64,000 nt of DNA from Microscillaceae bacterium (GCA_025054775.1 JANWZA010000026.1:1-64000); one strand, 5' to 3'. Positions 1-9,365 are shown, numbered from the stretch's first letter. Made by a program: numbers and translations. The notes: a model not told the origin generated them from the sequence alone.

Positions 1-72
1 ACAGTTACCTAAATCTAAAATAGGATGTTGCGTTTGCAGGTTTTTTTCTATGAGTTCTTTTGCATTTGCCAT
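1..72 (-). CDS. N-terminal fragment of a probable leucine-rich-repeat protein
   Basis: The first 24 codons of a minus-strand gene run off the left edge. The peptide begins MANAKELIEKN and ends PILDLGNC. The LDLGNC stretch resembles the first strand of a leucine-rich repeat, so an LRR protein is my best guess, but 24 residues cannot prove it. There is no signal peptide, so this part would be cytosolic. A well-formed Bacteroidota promoter lies 32 bases upstream at 104-134, which supports the start codon. Divergent from the M16 protease gene. Confidence 0.55.
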   Translation of the reverse strand, partial: MANAKELIEKNLQTQHPILDLGNC

Positions 73-103
73 AGTATTTTTTTAGGGTGAGTATTTTCTC
101 CTT

Positions 104-134
104 CAAAAGTATAGAAAAATGACAGTAGTTCAAA
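104..134 (-). promoter_or_regulatory. Promoter of the leftmost minus-strand gene
   Basis: On the minus strand TTTG (134-131) is followed by 19 bases and TACTTTTG (111-104). This matches the Bacteroidota -33/-7 consensus with ideal spacing and predicts transcription from about 97, 25 bases before the ATG. Confidence 0.65.
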
Positions 135-290
135 ATGTATGGGTGTTTCTTGCAAGAAGCAGAATTAGTAGCTTAATTTTAGTGAAATTTTATAGCTAAT
201 CCCATAATATCATATGTTTACATTGTCAACTGTTTTTTTGGCTAAATCTCTATTATCTCTCACCTTTCCTCTGTTACTCAAAAAGTTAGT

Positions 291-319
291 TTTGAACTAA
301 ACTTTTAGTTGTATATTTG
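291..319 (+). promoter_or_regulatory. Promoter of the M16 protease gene
   Basis: TTTG at 291-294 is followed after 17 bases by TATATTTG at 312-319, matching TAnnTTTG. Transcription would start near 326, giving a leader of about 120 bases. Confidence 0.6.
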
Positions 320-445
320 CACGCAAGTAGAGTGTAAGTATTCTTTCTGTTTTACTACTCATCTTTATCTCATTAGGATGGAACCTAGTAAACAGAATTT
401 TATTCAACATGGTTTTATTTCCACAACAAATCCGAAAATTATCCT

Positions 446-3265
446 ATGTTCAAAAGAAACGCTTTTCTATGTTTATCTATTTGGGTAACTTTTTTCATAA
501 AAGCCCAAGATTTGAGTGATGTAAACAAGCCTTTAAGTTTAGACCCAAATGTAAAAATAGGTAAGCTACCTAACGGTATTACTTACTACGTGCGCAAAAA
601 TGCCAAACCTGAGAAAAAAGTGGAACTACGTTTGGTTGTCAATGCAGGTTCCATTTTGGAAGATGATGACCAGCTTGGCTTGGCACACTTTATGGAACAT
701 ATGTGTTTTAATGGCACAAAAAATTTTCCTAAAAACGAATTAGTAGCCTTTTTACAAGGCTTGGGTATTCGTTTTGGAGCAGATTTGAACGCTTACACAA
801 GTTTTGACGAAACAGTGTATATTCTTCCTGTACCTTTGGACAAGCCCGAAAATTTGGATAAAGGTTTTCAAGTATTGCAAGATTGGGCTTTTAATGCTAC
901 TTTGGACAATGCTGAAATAGACAAAGAGCGTGGCGTAGTCATTGAGGAATGGCGTCTTGGACGTGGGGCTTCGCAACGTATGCAGGATAAATGGCTTCCC
1001 GTGATGCTCAAAGGTTCACGATATGCCGAAAGATTACCTATCGGTAAAAAAGAAATTCTAGAGAGCTTCAAGTATGACGTTATTAAGCGTTTCTATAAAG
1101 ATTGGTATAGACCAGACCTCATGGCAGTAATTGCTGTAGGTGATGTAGAACCCGCAACATTAGAGGCAAAAATCAAACAATTTTTTGGAAATGCACCTGC
1201 TATAACCAACCCACGCAAGCGCGAAGTGTATGGGGTGCCTGCCAAAACTCAAATGCAAGCCGTAGTAACTACTGACAAGGAGGCCCCCAATGTTACGGTT
1301 TTTTTAACCTACGATATTGAGGACAAGCCCATGACAAAAATCATTGACTACAAAGCTAAACTTACCAAAGATTTGTTTACTAGCATGTTCAATGCGCGGT
1401 TAGATGAACTTCGCCAAAAATCTACGCCTCCATTTATTTTTGCGGGAAGTTTTGTGGGTAATTTATTTGCACGTAATCAAAACGCTTATGGCTTGCAAGG
1501 TGTGCTTAGTGAGCAAAATATTGAATTAGGCTTAAAAACGCTTTTTGAAGAGCAACAACGCCTCAAAAAACACGGCTTTATCGCCTCGGAATTAGAGAGA
1601 GCTAAAAAGCGTATTTTCACTAACATGGAGCGGGCTTTCAAGGAAAAAGATAAAACCGAATCCGAGCAATATGTAAGCGAATACGTGAGCCATTTTTTGG
1701 AAAACGAGCCTGCTCCTGGAATTGAAATGGAATTTGCTATGACGCAAAAATTTCTGCCTGAAATTACTTTGGACGAAGTAAATGCTTTGGTAAAACAATG
1801 GATTAACGACAACAAAGCTACTATCGTTTTGATGGCTCCAGAAAAAGAAGGTTTACAAGTCCCTACCGAAGAGCAAATCAAAAAAATGGCAATAGAAATT
1901 GCTAACCAAAATATTGAGCCTTACCAAGAGAAAGCAGTAGCCGCCTCTTTACTCAATGAACTACCCAAAGTAGGTAAAATTACCAAAGAGGAGAAAAATG
2001 CTAAACTCGGCACTACTACGCTCACATTTGCTAACGGTGCCACCGTAGTATTAAAACCTACAGACTTTAAGAATGACCAAATTCTATTCAGTTCTTATAG
2101 CTGGGGAGGACATTCCCTTTATGCTGATAGCGATTATCACAGCGTAAGCTATGCCGCAGGTATTGTAAATGAAAGTGGGGTAGAGGGCTTCCCTAAACCT
2201 GATTTGCAAAAATTTCTAGCAGGTAAAACCGTTAACATCAACTCTTATATTTCCGAACTCTCCGAAGGGTTTAGTGGGAATACTCGCCCCGAAGACTTAG
2301 AGACTTTTTTGCAACTGCTCTACCTTTACTTCACTAAGCCTCTTAAAAATGAGGAAGCCTTTAAGTCATTGATAAACAGACAAAAAGCACAATTCAAGAA
2401 CATTTTAGCCAACCCACAGATTTACTTTATTAGTGAAGCTAATAAAATTATTTACAACAACAATATTCGTAGGAAAGCTTTTCCACAAGATGAAGACTTT
2501 GAAAAAATAAACCTTGACAAAGCCCTGCAATTCTACAAAGAACGCTTCGCTAATGCTGCTGAGTTCAAATTCATATTCGTAGGTAGCTTTGAAGTAGAAA
2601 AAATAAAACCCTTGTTAGAACAATACATCGGTAGCTTACCTGCCCAACCTAATGCTCCCAAAGAAAAATTTAAGAATTTGAAAATCAAGCCCGTAGCAGG
2701 TGTATTAGAAAAAGAAATCTATAAAGGTACCGATGAGAAAAGTGTAGTACGTATGACCTATTTTGGAGATTTGAAAAAATACGAAGGTACAGAAAATTTT
2801 GCCCTTCGCAGTGTTGCAGAGTGGCTCAACATTAAACTCATAGAATTGCTACGTGAGGAAAAGGGAGGAGTGTATGGAGTAGGCGCTTCAGCAAACATGA
2901 ACAAGAATCCTGAACCTACCTACGAGCTCACCATCAACTTCCCATGCGCTCCCCAAAATGTAGCCGATTTAAGCAAATCTGCCTTAAGTTTGGTAGAAAA
3001 ACTGAAAAAAGAGGGGGTAGCCCCTGCCGATTTAGCCAAAATCAAAGAGCAGTACAAAAAAGAACTTGATGTAAACCTTAAAGAGAACCGTTATTGGTTA
3101 AATTCCTTGCAACGCTATGACCAACTCGGCGAAAATCCTGAAAAAATATTGGAAGCTCAAGCCAATATTGATAAGCTAACAGGCAAAATGATACAAGATG
3201 CTGCAAAGAAATATCTTACAGGCAAAAATTTCATAAAACTTGTTTTACTCCCCGAGAAAAAGTAA
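446..3265 (+). CDS. Secreted M16 family zinc metallopeptidase (pitrilysin-like)
   Basis: A 939-residue two-domain protease. Residues 1-20 form a signal peptide ending before Gln21, so it acts in the periplasm or at the cell surface. The inverted zinc motif HFMEH gives ligands His81 and His85 with catalytic Glu84, and Glu161 is the expected third ligand 76 residues later. The second, non-catalytic half ends with the family's GGVYGVGA segment near residue 810, which helps close the clamshell. Full length for the secreted Bacteroidota M16 family; these proteins cut peptides small enough to enter the chamber. The true substrate is unknown. Monocistronic: it has its own promoter and a hairpin follows the stop. 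Confidence 0.93.
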   Translation: MFKRNAFLCLSIWVTFFIKAQDLSDVNKPLSLDPNVKIGKLPNGITYYVRKNAKPEKKVELRLVVNAGSILEDDDQLGLAHFMEHMCFNGTKNFPKNELVAFLQGLGIRFGADLNAYTSFDETVYILPVPLDKPENLDKGFQVLQDWAFNATLDNAEIDKERGVVIEEWRLGRGASQRMQDKWLPVMLKGSRYAERLPIGKKEILESFKYDVIKRFYKDWYRPDLMAVIAVGDVEPATLEAKIKQFFGNAPAITNPRKREVYGVPAKTQMQAVVTTDKEAPNVTVFLTYDIEDKPMTKIIDYKAKLTKDLFTSMFNARLDELRQKSTPPFIFAGSFVGNLFARNQNAYGLQGVLSEQNIELGLKTLFEEQQRLKKHGFIASELERAKKRIFTNMERAFKEKDKTESEQYVSEYVSHFLENEPAPGIEMEFAMTQKFLPEITLDEVNALVKQWINDNKATIVLMAPEKEGLQVPTEEQIKKMAIEIANQNIEPYQEKAVAASLLNELPKVGKITKEEKNAKLGTTTLTFANGATVVLKPTDFKNDQILFSSYSWGGHSLYADSDYHSVSYAAGIVNESGVEGFPKPDLQKFLAGKTVNINSYISELSEGFSGNTRPEDLETFLQLLYLYFTKPLKNEEAFKSLINRQKAQFKNILANPQIYFISEANKIIYNNNIRRKAFPQDEDFEKINLDKALQFYKERFANAAEFKFIFVGSFEVEKIKPLLEQYIGSLPAQPNAPKEKFKNLKIKPVAGVLEKEIYKGTDEKSVVRMTYFGDLKKYEGTENFALRSVAEWLNIKLIELLREEKGGVYGVGASANMNKNPEPTYELTINFPCAPQNVADLSKSALSLVEKLKKEGVAPADLAKIKEQYKKELDVNLKENRYWLNSLQRYDQLGENPEKILEAQANIDKLTGKMIQDAAKKYLTGKNFIKLVLLPEKK

Positions 3266-3287
3266 AGTTACTTATAAGTTACTTGAA

Positions 3288-3325
3288 GGCATTGCTTGGT
3301 AGATCCGAGCAATGCCCTTAAATTT
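3288..3325 (+). terminator. Terminator after the M16 protease gene
   Basis: A perfect 9-bp stem (GGCATTGCT at 3288-3296, AGCAATGCC at 3308-3316) with an 11-base loop lies 22 bases after the stop codon. The T-run behind it is weak. Confidence 0.6.
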
Positions 3326-3417
3326 CTAATAACCTCCAGCCAAGCCCTCAAATGTAAGCTACAAGTGGAAATAAAATACAAATTCTGCAAAAATACCCTA
3401 AAAAAATATCTCATTTT

Positions 3418-3447
3418 TTTGGATTTCACAACTTTTCTCTAATTTTG
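3418..3447 (+). promoter_or_regulatory. Promoter of the glutamine synthetase III gene
   Basis: TTTG (3418-3421), 18 bases, then TAATTTTG (3440-3447), a close match to the Bacteroidota consensus. It predicts a leader of only about 25 bases before the ATG. Confidence 0.65.
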
Positions 3448-3479
3448 GGTGCAATTTTTAACCAAGTTTACCTAAACCC

Positions 3480-5669
3480 ATGGCAATTCTTAGATTCAAA
3501 GCAATTGAAGTAGCACAGAGCAGACCTTCGGTAGAAGTTTCGCTCCCCTCACACAAAATCTCCGACTATTTTGGCATTAATGTTTTTAATAAAGAGGCAA
3601 TGCGAGCCCATTTAAGTACCGAAATGTATAAACGCCTCACCTCTGCTATTGAACATGGACATAAAATTGAAGAAGATTTGGCAGATGCTGTTGCCTCTGC
3701 CATGAAGTCGTGGGCAATTAGCAAAGGAGTAACGCATTATACTCACTGGTTTCAACCGCTTACAGGAAGTACTGCCGAAAAACACGACGCTTTTTTTGAT
3801 ATTGACCGCGATGGCAAAGTAATAGAAAAATTTAAGGGGAGTGCCTTAGTACAACAAGAACCTGATGCCTCCTCCTTTCCAAGCGGTGGCATCCGTAGTA
3901 CTTTTGAGGCGCGAGGTTATACAGCGTGGGACCCAAGTTCACCTGCTTTCATTATGGAAATTGAAGGTAGCAAAACCTTGTGTATTCCTACTATCTTTGT
4001 TTCCTACACAGGTGAATCATTAGACTTCAAAACCCCCCTACTCAAATCCTTGCATGCGCTAGACAAAGCCGCTACTGCCGTCTGTGAACTTTTTGATAAA
4101 GACATTAAAAGAGTAATTGCCACCCTAGGACCAGAGCAAGAGTATTTTTTAATAGATAAAGCCCTTTACCTTGCCCGCCCTGACCTCATGATGGCAGGCA
4201 GAACCGTAATCGGAGCCGCACCTGCCAAAGGACAACAACTAGAAGACCATTATTTCGGATCTATCCCCCCACGAGTACGTGCTTTTATGATTGATTTTGA
4301 AACTGAAGCTATAAAATTAGGTATCCCTATTCGTACACGCCACAATGAGGTAGCTCCTAGTCAATTTGAGTGCGCTCCTACTTTTGAAGAGGTAAACCTC
4401 GCTGTCGATCACAACTTATTGCTCATGGATTTAATGGAAAAAGTAGCAGAGAAACATAATTTCAAAGTACTTTTCCACGAGAAGCCCTTTGCAGGTATTA
4501 ACGGAAACGGAAAGCATAATAACTGGTCTTTGATTACTGACACAGGTAAGAATCTGCTTGCCCCTACTGCCAAACCTAAAGAAAATTTAATGTTTTTGGC
4601 TTTCTTTGTCAATGTTATCAAAGCAGTTTATGACTATGCCGATTTGCTTCGTGCAAGCATTGCTTCAGCAGGTAATGATTATCGCTTAGGTGCCAACGAA
4701 GCTCCACCTGCTATTATTTCAGTTTTCATTGGTGAGCAAATGATGAAAGTTCTAGACGAACTTGAACACAATGCCGCCATCAAAATTGACAAAGGGGATA
4801 ACTTATATATGAAGTTAGGTATCAACAAAATACCTCCTATCTTATTGGATAATACAGACCGAAACCGTACTTCCCCTTTCGCTTTCACAGGTAACAAATT
4901 TGAATTTAGAGCCGTAGGAGGTTCTGCTAACTGCTCCGCTCCTATGATTGCCCTCAACACGGCAGTCGCTCACACACTTTCTCAATTTAGAAAAGATGTA
5001 GAAGAAGAAATTAAAAATACTGATAAACGCGAATTAGCTATCATTAACGTATTGCGAAGGTATATTTCAGAGGCCAAAAAGGTAATTTTTGAAGGAGATG
5101 GTTACTCTGAAGAGTGGGTAGCAGAAGCCGAAAGAAGAGGGCTGCCTAATATAAAATCTACTCCTCTGGCCTTGGATAGCTACGTGAGTGAAAAAAACTT
5201 GAAACTCTTTGAGCAAAACGGTGTAATGACACACCGCGAAGTAGAAGCCCGCTATGAAATCAATTTGGAAAATTATATCAAAAAAATCCAAATTGAAGGA
5301 CGTGTCTTAGGAGATTTGGCACTCAGCCACGTAATTCCAGCAGCTATTAAATACCAAAATATCCTCGTTGAGAATTTAGAAGGTATAAGGGACGTGGGTA
5401 TTCAAACTGAAAGCGAAAATACTATTATTGATACTGTTAAAGAAATTTCGCATCATGTAAGCGTAATTCAAAAAAAGGTAGAAGAAATGACTGAGGCTCG
5501 CAAGGTCGCAAACAAAATTGAAAACACACGCGAACGTGCCATAGCCTATGAAAAAACCGTAAAAGCCCTATTTGATGAGATTCGGTACAGTATAGACAAA
5601 TTAGAACTTTTAGTGGATGATGAGATGTGGACATTACCTAAATATCGTGAACTACTAAACATTCGCTAA
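3480..5669 (+). CDS. glnN: Glutamine synthetase type III
   Basis: This 729-residue enzyme makes glutamine from glutamate, ammonia and ATP in the cytosol and is the main ammonia-assimilation enzyme in many Bacteroidota. Size and motifs identify the large type III family: GPEQEYF (217-223) holds metal-binding glutamates, NGNGKHNNWS (341-350) is the ATP and glutamate loop, and the RLGANEAPPA segment follows near 403. The alpha-helical C-terminus (about 600-729) is specific to type III. It stands alone between its own promoter and a strong terminator. No PII or transporter gene adjoins it. Confidence 0.97.
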   Translation: MAILRFKAIEVAQSRPSVEVSLPSHKISDYFGINVFNKEAMRAHLSTEMYKRLTSAIEHGHKIEEDLADAVASAMKSWAISKGVTHYTHWFQPLTGSTAEKHDAFFDIDRDGKVIEKFKGSALVQQEPDASSFPSGGIRSTFEARGYTAWDPSSPAFIMEIEGSKTLCIPTIFVSYTGESLDFKTPLLKSLHALDKAATAVCELFDKDIKRVIATLGPEQEYFLIDKALYLARPDLMMAGRTVIGAAPAKGQQLEDHYFGSIPPRVRAFMIDFETEAIKLGIPIRTRHNEVAPSQFECAPTFEEVNLAVDHNLLLMDLMEKVAEKHNFKVLFHEKPFAGINGNGKHNNWSLITDTGKNLLAPTAKPKENLMFLAFFVNVIKAVYDYADLLRASIASAGNDYRLGANEAPPAIISVFIGEQMMKVLDELEHNAAIKIDKGDNLYMKLGINKIPPILLDNTDRNRTSPFAFTGNKFEFRAVGGSANCSAPMIALNTAVAHTLSQFRKDVEEEIKNTDKRELAIINVLRRYISEAKKVIFEGDGYSEEWVAEAERRGLPNIKSTPLALDSYVSEKNLKLFEQNGVMTHREVEARYEINLENYIKKIQIEGRVLGDLALSHVIPAAIKYQNILVENLEGIRDVGIQTESENTIIDTVKEISHHVSVIQKKVEEMTEARKVANKIENTRERAIAYEKTVKALFDEIRYSIDKLELLVDDEMWTLPKYRELLNIR

Positions 5670-5691
5670 ACATCCTCTTAGGCTAAAATAC

Positions 5692-5724
5692 AAGCACTTA
5701 CGATAAACCGTAAGTGCTTTTTTT
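5692..5724 (+). terminator. Rho-independent terminator after glnN
   Basis: A perfect 10-bp stem (AGCACTTACG at 5693-5702, CGTAAGTGCT at 5709-5718) with a 6-base loop is followed by a T-run to 5724. This is the clearest terminator in the window. Confidence 0.92.
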
Positions 5725-5804
5725 GTGCTATTCTATTTATCTCAAGCTTTTAGTTTTTCAATACTTTATCGTATATGCTTGACAAGATGCTTTTTGGTAA
5801 TACC

Positions 5805-7256
5805 CTAACAATTTTCTGTTTTTTGTTTTAGCAGTTCCCAAAATTTTTTATTTGGCTCAAGTCCTTTGCCTTCTTTTGAAAGTTCGGGTTTTATACTTCG
5901 CACAAAATACATATCTACCTGCCCTTTCCCTTTAACATTAAGTTTACCTCTATATTCACACTCAAAAAAGTCTTTTACCAATTCATAGGTTTTGCCTGAA
6001 ATATTTACTTCATCTACCTCTCCACTGCTCTCCATTCGGCTGGCAGTATTCACAGTATCCCCCCAAACATCGTAGGCAAATTTTTTCTTTCCTACCACTC
6101 CCGCCACTAACTCTCCCGAGTTAATACCTAAGCGTAGTTTCCAATACTCCTCTCCTTTTAGCTTTTTGCTCTGATATTTTTGCTTCATGAATTGTTGTAT
6201 TTCCAAGCCTGCTAATACACATTCCACAGGATTAGTTCGGTTAGCTTCAGGTACACCTCCCACACACATATAGGCATCACCGATGGTTTTTATCTTTTCT
6301 AAATGATACCTGCTAATAATTTCGTCAAATACCATAAAACACTCATCTAAAGCAGCTAATAATTCGTTAGGTTTCATTTTTTCAGCAATACTTGTAAAGC
6401 CCTGAAAATCACAGAATAATACTGACGCTAATTCATAATATTTAGCTTCTGCTTTTCCTTTGGTTTTAAGTTCTTGGGCTACACTTGCAGGTAAGATATT
6501 AAGCAACAATGCTTCCGATTGGTTACGAGCGAGCTCAGTCTCCTGTTTTTGTTTTACAAGCTCTCTATTAGCTTTTCGTTGAATATGTACATTTCTAAAC
6601 AAAAGTATCGTTACCACTAAGCTAAGCCCTAGCCCTACTGCCCCCAAGTAAATAATGTTTCTTTGGCGTAGATTTCGCAATTCTAACGTCTTTACTAATG
6701 CCGCAATTTCTACTTGTTTTTTGGCTTCTTGCTCTTTGAGCAGTTGCATTTCTTTTTGAGCGAGTAATAATTGTAAATCTTTTTGCGAAATTTTGTTCAC
6801 CGTGCGAGGTGGATCAACTGCCTCCTCTTTTTTAGACGTAGCAACGGGCGAATTGGGTATTGAAGGTTCAGCATTAGTGTTTGCTTTCGGAATAGGTGTT
6901 ATTATTACGATTGGTTTGTTGGTATATTTGTTACTATTATCCGTAATACTATCAACCTTTATAGGTGCACGCACAGAAGAGAATGATTTAGGCTTGATGG
7001 GAGAACTAGCTATCAAATCCAAATCCAAATCTATGTCAGCACGCAACGTTTTAGTCAAAATTTTTACTTCGGTACGTTGCTTTTGGTTCGTAATATTTTG
7101 TAATTCTTTTTTCCTATCGTTCAAAAGTTGCTGAATTTGATCAGTATTCGTGTTCGTACTTTCTTGAACGATAGGCAACACACTTTGAGCATGCAGCCTT
7201 ATTAGGCTGAAAAATACTGTACCTAAAAAGACCAAACAAACGAACTTGTATAGCAT
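5805..7256 (-). CDS. Membrane-anchored class III adenylate cyclase
   Basis: A 483-residue protein with a signal peptide (1-24), a low-complexity and coiled-coil extracytoplasmic part, one membrane helix (about 200-220), a short coiled coil and a cytosolic class III cyclase domain (about 270-465). The metal-binding aspartates are Asp283 (CDFQGFT) and Asp327 (TIGDAYM). The purine-selecting pair is Lys323 and Asp396 (YDVWGDTVN), as in adenylate rather than guanylate cyclases. Asn403 and Arg407 are the transition-state pair. It should therefore make cAMP from ATP; the signal sensed is unknown. Its leader holds one copy of an intergenic repeat (7321-7410). Confidence 0.9.
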   Translation of the reverse strand: MLYKFVCLVFLGTVFFSLIRLHAQSVLPIVQESTNTNTDQIQQLLNDRKKELQNITNQKQRTEVKILTKTLRADIDLDLDLIASSPIKPKSFSSVRAPIKVDSITDNSNKYTNKPIVIITPIPKANTNAEPSIPNSPVATSKKEEAVDPPRTVNKISQKDLQLLLAQKEMQLLKEQEAKKQVEIAALVKTLELRNLRQRNIIYLGAVGLGLSLVVTILLFRNVHIQRKANRELVKQKQETELARNQSEALLLNILPASVAQELKTKGKAEAKYYELASVLFCDFQGFTSIAEKMKPNELLAALDECFMVFDEIISRYHLEKIKTIGDAYMCVGGVPEANRTNPVECVLAGLEIQQFMKQKYQSKKLKGEEYWKLRLGINSGELVAGVVGKKKFAYDVWGDTVNTASRMESSGEVDEVNISGKTYELVKDFFECEYRGKLNVKGKGQVDMYFVRSIKPELSKEGKGLEPNKKFWELLKQKTENC

Positions 7257-7320
7257 GAAGTAAAAGGAAAAAAAATTGAAAAATATTTTTTATCTTTTAA
7301 GTATTCCTTTTTGTTTTTTC

Positions 7321-7410
7321 ACTTTCGCTCAAAGGAAAAGAGGGCGGGCTACTCTAGAGTTACTCCGCACTCCCTACCGATGGCGGCACACCCTCAGTAT
7401 CCCTTGACGC
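7321..7410 (-). repeat. Leader repeat, copy A (upstream of adenylate cyclase)
   Basis: Read on the minus strand this element starts GCGTCAAGGGATACTGAGGG and ends TTTGAGCGAAAGT, 65 bases before the cyclase start codon. It shares the GCGT..AGGGAT..GAGGG beginning and the CCTTTGAGCGAA end with copy B (9241-9365) and the beginning with copy C (51375-51497). GAGGGTG near its start can pair with CGCCCTC near its end, allowing one G-U pair. The base composition is much richer in G and C than its surroundings. Confidence 0.65.
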
Positions 7411-7628
7411 AATTTTTTGCTAAAAGTACGATTTTTTTCTAAAACAAATACGTTTTCTTAAAAAATAAGTTGTTTTCCAACACACGTTAAACTACTCGTT
7501 TGTAAAGTTTCTAAATAAAAAGCTCCTTTTACAAAGGATTAAAGTTAAAGACTAATACTAATTACAACTTAGCTGTTTTCGCAAAATTTTGATTCTAGTT
7601 TGGTACTTTTACCTGAAACCCACTTTCC

Positions 7629-7659
7629 TTCGGTATATCTTAATTTTTCTGTAACTTTG
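7629..7659 (+). promoter_or_regulatory. Probable obg promoter
   Basis: TAACTTTG at 7652-7659 fits the -7 element; a degenerate -33 (TTCG, 7629-7632) lies 19 bases upstream. Confidence 0.5.
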
Positions 7660-7713
7660 TAAGCTATTTTTTCAATTCTTTTCTCCTCAAATAGCAAAGT
7701 ACAGGAAGGAAAA

Positions 7714-8709
7714 ATGTCAAATTTCATAGATTACGTAAAAATTTTTTGCCGTTCAGGCCATGGAGGAGCAGGTTCAGTACACTTCAGACGTGAAAAATTC
7801 GTACCCAAAGGTGGCCCTGACGGCGGGAATGGTGGACGCGGGGGACATGTAATCTTAAAAGGAAACGCTCAACTTTGGACTTTGCTGCATCTACGTTACC
7901 AAAAACATATTATAGCTGAAAATGGACAACCAGGCTCAGGAAAATGCTCTACTGGAGCAAATGGCAAAGATGTGATAATAGAAGTACCTATTGGAACAGT
8001 AGTAAGAAAGGCTGAGACAAATGAAATCTTAGCTGAAATTACCCAAGACCAAGAGGAGGTAATCCTGATGCGCGGCGGACGCGGGGGGTTAGGAAATTTC
8101 AATTTCAAAACCTCTACCAACCAGACTCCACGCTATGCCCAGCCTGGCGAGGCAGGAGTAGAAGGATGGGTTGTGTTTGAACTTAAAGTATTAGCAGACG
8201 TGGGGTTGGTAGGATTCCCTAATGCAGGCAAATCTACTCTACTCTCGGTAGTCTCTGCTGCTAAACCCGAAATCGCCGACTATCCTTTCACTACTCTTAC
8301 TCCTAACTTAGGTGTGGTAGCATACAAAGATTTCAAATCTTTTATCATGGCAGATATTCCAGGTATTATAGAAGGCGCAGCAGAGGGTAAAGGATTAGGA
8401 CTTCGCTTTTTGCGACACATTGAGCGAAATGCTATTTTATTGTTTATGGTTTCTACTGAAAATGAGGATATTGTACAAAATTACTATATTCTCTTGAAAG
8501 AACTAGAAAAATACAACCCCGAGCTTTTGCATAAAAAACGAATTTTAGCCATCTCTAAAATGGATTTAATACCTACCGAACAACACGAAAAATTAGTAAA
8601 AAAAGTACAAAAAGCTGATTTAGGTATTCCTATCATACCTATTTCTTCAGCTACTAAACAAGGTATAGAGCAACTAAAAGACCTAATTATGCAAACGCTT
8701 ACAACCTAA
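7714..8709 (+). CDS. obg: Obg family GTPase
   Basis: A 331-residue essential-type GTPase that binds the 50S ribosomal subunit and links ribosome assembly to growth state. The N-terminal glycine-rich Obg fold covers 1-160. The G domain follows: G1 GFPNAGKS (167-174), G2 TTLTPNLG, G3 DIPG (214-217), G4 SKMD (281-284, Ser in place of the usual Asn) and G5 near ISSATK. The extra C-terminal domain of longer Obg proteins is absent, as is common in Bacteroidota. The start is supported by a purine-rich AGGAAGGA just upstream, unusual here because most genes in the window lack a Shine-Dalgarno site. Confidence 0.96.
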   Translation: MSNFIDYVKIFCRSGHGGAGSVHFRREKFVPKGGPDGGNGGRGGHVILKGNAQLWTLLHLRYQKHIIAENGQPGSGKCSTGANGKDVIIEVPIGTVVRKAETNEILAEITQDQEEVILMRGGRGGLGNFNFKTSTNQTPRYAQPGEAGVEGWVVFELKVLADVGLVGFPNAGKSTLLSVVSAAKPEIADYPFTTLTPNLGVVAYKDFKSFIMADIPGIIEGAAEGKGLGLRFLRHIERNAILLFMVSTENEDIVQNYYILLKELEKYNPELLHKKRILAISKMDLIPTEQHEKLVKKVQKADLGIPIIPISSATKQGIEQLKDLIMQTLTT

Positions 8710-8717
8710 TTTTTTTA

Positions 8718-8751
8718 TTGTTCATTTAATTCAAGAAATTTTTTATCTTTG
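8718..8751 (+). promoter_or_regulatory. Promoter of the DMT protein gene
   Basis: TATCTTTG at 8744-8751 with ATTG 23 bases upstream (TTG at 8718-8720). Transcription would begin about 10 bases before the ATG at 8768. Confidence 0.55.
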
Positions 8752-8767
8752 TTCAGCTTTTTAAGCC

Positions 8768-9097
8768 ATGTTCAGAACCATCTTTTTGCTCTTATTGGCA
8801 AATATTTTTATGACTTTTGCTTGGTACTGGCACTTAAAGTTCAAGCAGGAAGCACTCTGGAAAGTGATTGTAATCAGTTGGTTTATTGCTTTCATTGAGT
8901 ACTGTTTGCAAGTCCCTGCTAATCGGTGGGGCTATGGAATTTTTACTGCTTCACAGTTAAAAATTTTGCAAGAAGCTATTACACTTGTAATATTTTTTGC
9001 TTTTGCTGTATTTTATTTGGGTGAGGCTATGAAATGGAATCACCTCGTTTCTTTTTTGTTTTTGTTTTTAGCCGTATATTTTATGTTTAGAGGCTAA
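8768..9097 (+). CDS. DMT family membrane protein (DUF486)
   Basis: A 109-residue protein with four predicted membrane helices, matching the DUF486 (DMT superfamily) pattern through NIFMTFAWYWHLK near the start, EYCLQVPANRWG in the middle and YLGEAMKWN before the last helix. It belongs with small drug/metabolite-transporter-like proteins, which usually act as dimers in the inner membrane. The substrate is unknown. It is transcribed alone, with a very short leader. Confidence 0.88.
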   Translation: MFRTIFLLLLANIFMTFAWYWHLKFKQEALWKVIVISWFIAFIEYCLQVPANRWGYGIFTASQLKILQEAITLVIFFAFAVFYLGEAMKWNHLVSFLFLFLAVYFMFRG

Positions 9098-9203
9098 CCC
9101 GAATTTTTGCCCGTCTAACCAGAAATTTATATTTTTCGGACACAACTTACTTCTAAATCCATTCAGTTCTACGACATGTTAGCTACTTTTATTTTACAAA
9201 TGC

Positions 9204-9211
9204 TATATTTG
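9204..9211 (+). promoter_or_regulatory. Possible -7 element for the TPR histidine kinase gene
   Basis: TATATTTG matches TAnnTTTG exactly. The -33 partner is weak (TTAG about 21 bases upstream). If used, repeat copy B lies entirely in the transcribed leader. Confidence 0.42.
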
Positions 9212-9240
9212 TGAGGTATTACCTTTCAAACTTACAATTT

Positions 9241-9365
9241 GCGTTAGGGATTGGAAGGGCAAACCCGAAAGAAGGGCTTGGTGCAAAGCACTAAAGCGGT
9301 AGCGCCTGTAAAGTCTACCCCTTCGCCCTTTGAGCGAAGCGAAAAGGGCGAAGGGAACACCTAAA
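9241..9365 (+). repeat. Leader repeat, copy B (upstream of TPR histidine kinase)
   Basis: The element begins GCGTTAGGGATTGGAAGGGC and ends in a strong hairpin: CCCTTCGCCCTTT (9319-9331) pairs perfectly with AAAGGGCGAAGGG (9343-9355) around an 11-base loop. The early AAGGGC could instead pair with GCCCTT, giving a competing fold. It shares start and end motifs with copies A and C and lies 67 bases before the start codon at 9433, in the gene's orientation. Confidence 0.7.

Larger units (their letters stand above)
73..445. other. Divergent intergenic region with two promoters
   Basis: This gap separates two divergently transcribed genes. It holds a minus-strand promoter at 104-134 and a plus-strand promoter at 291-319. 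I see no other gene, hairpin or repeat in it. Confidence 0.6.
7257..7713. other. Divergent region between cyclase and obg genes
   Basis: No gene is visible. The half nearest the cyclase contains a GC-richer repeat (7321-7410, minus orientation) that stands out from AT-rich flanks. The half nearest obg holds a probable promoter at 7629-7659. Confidence 0.6.

Noticed and set aside
6793-7134. ORF antisense to the cyclase N-terminus
   Set aside because: It is a shadow of the low-complexity part of the cyclase gene, with no start signal or own promoter.
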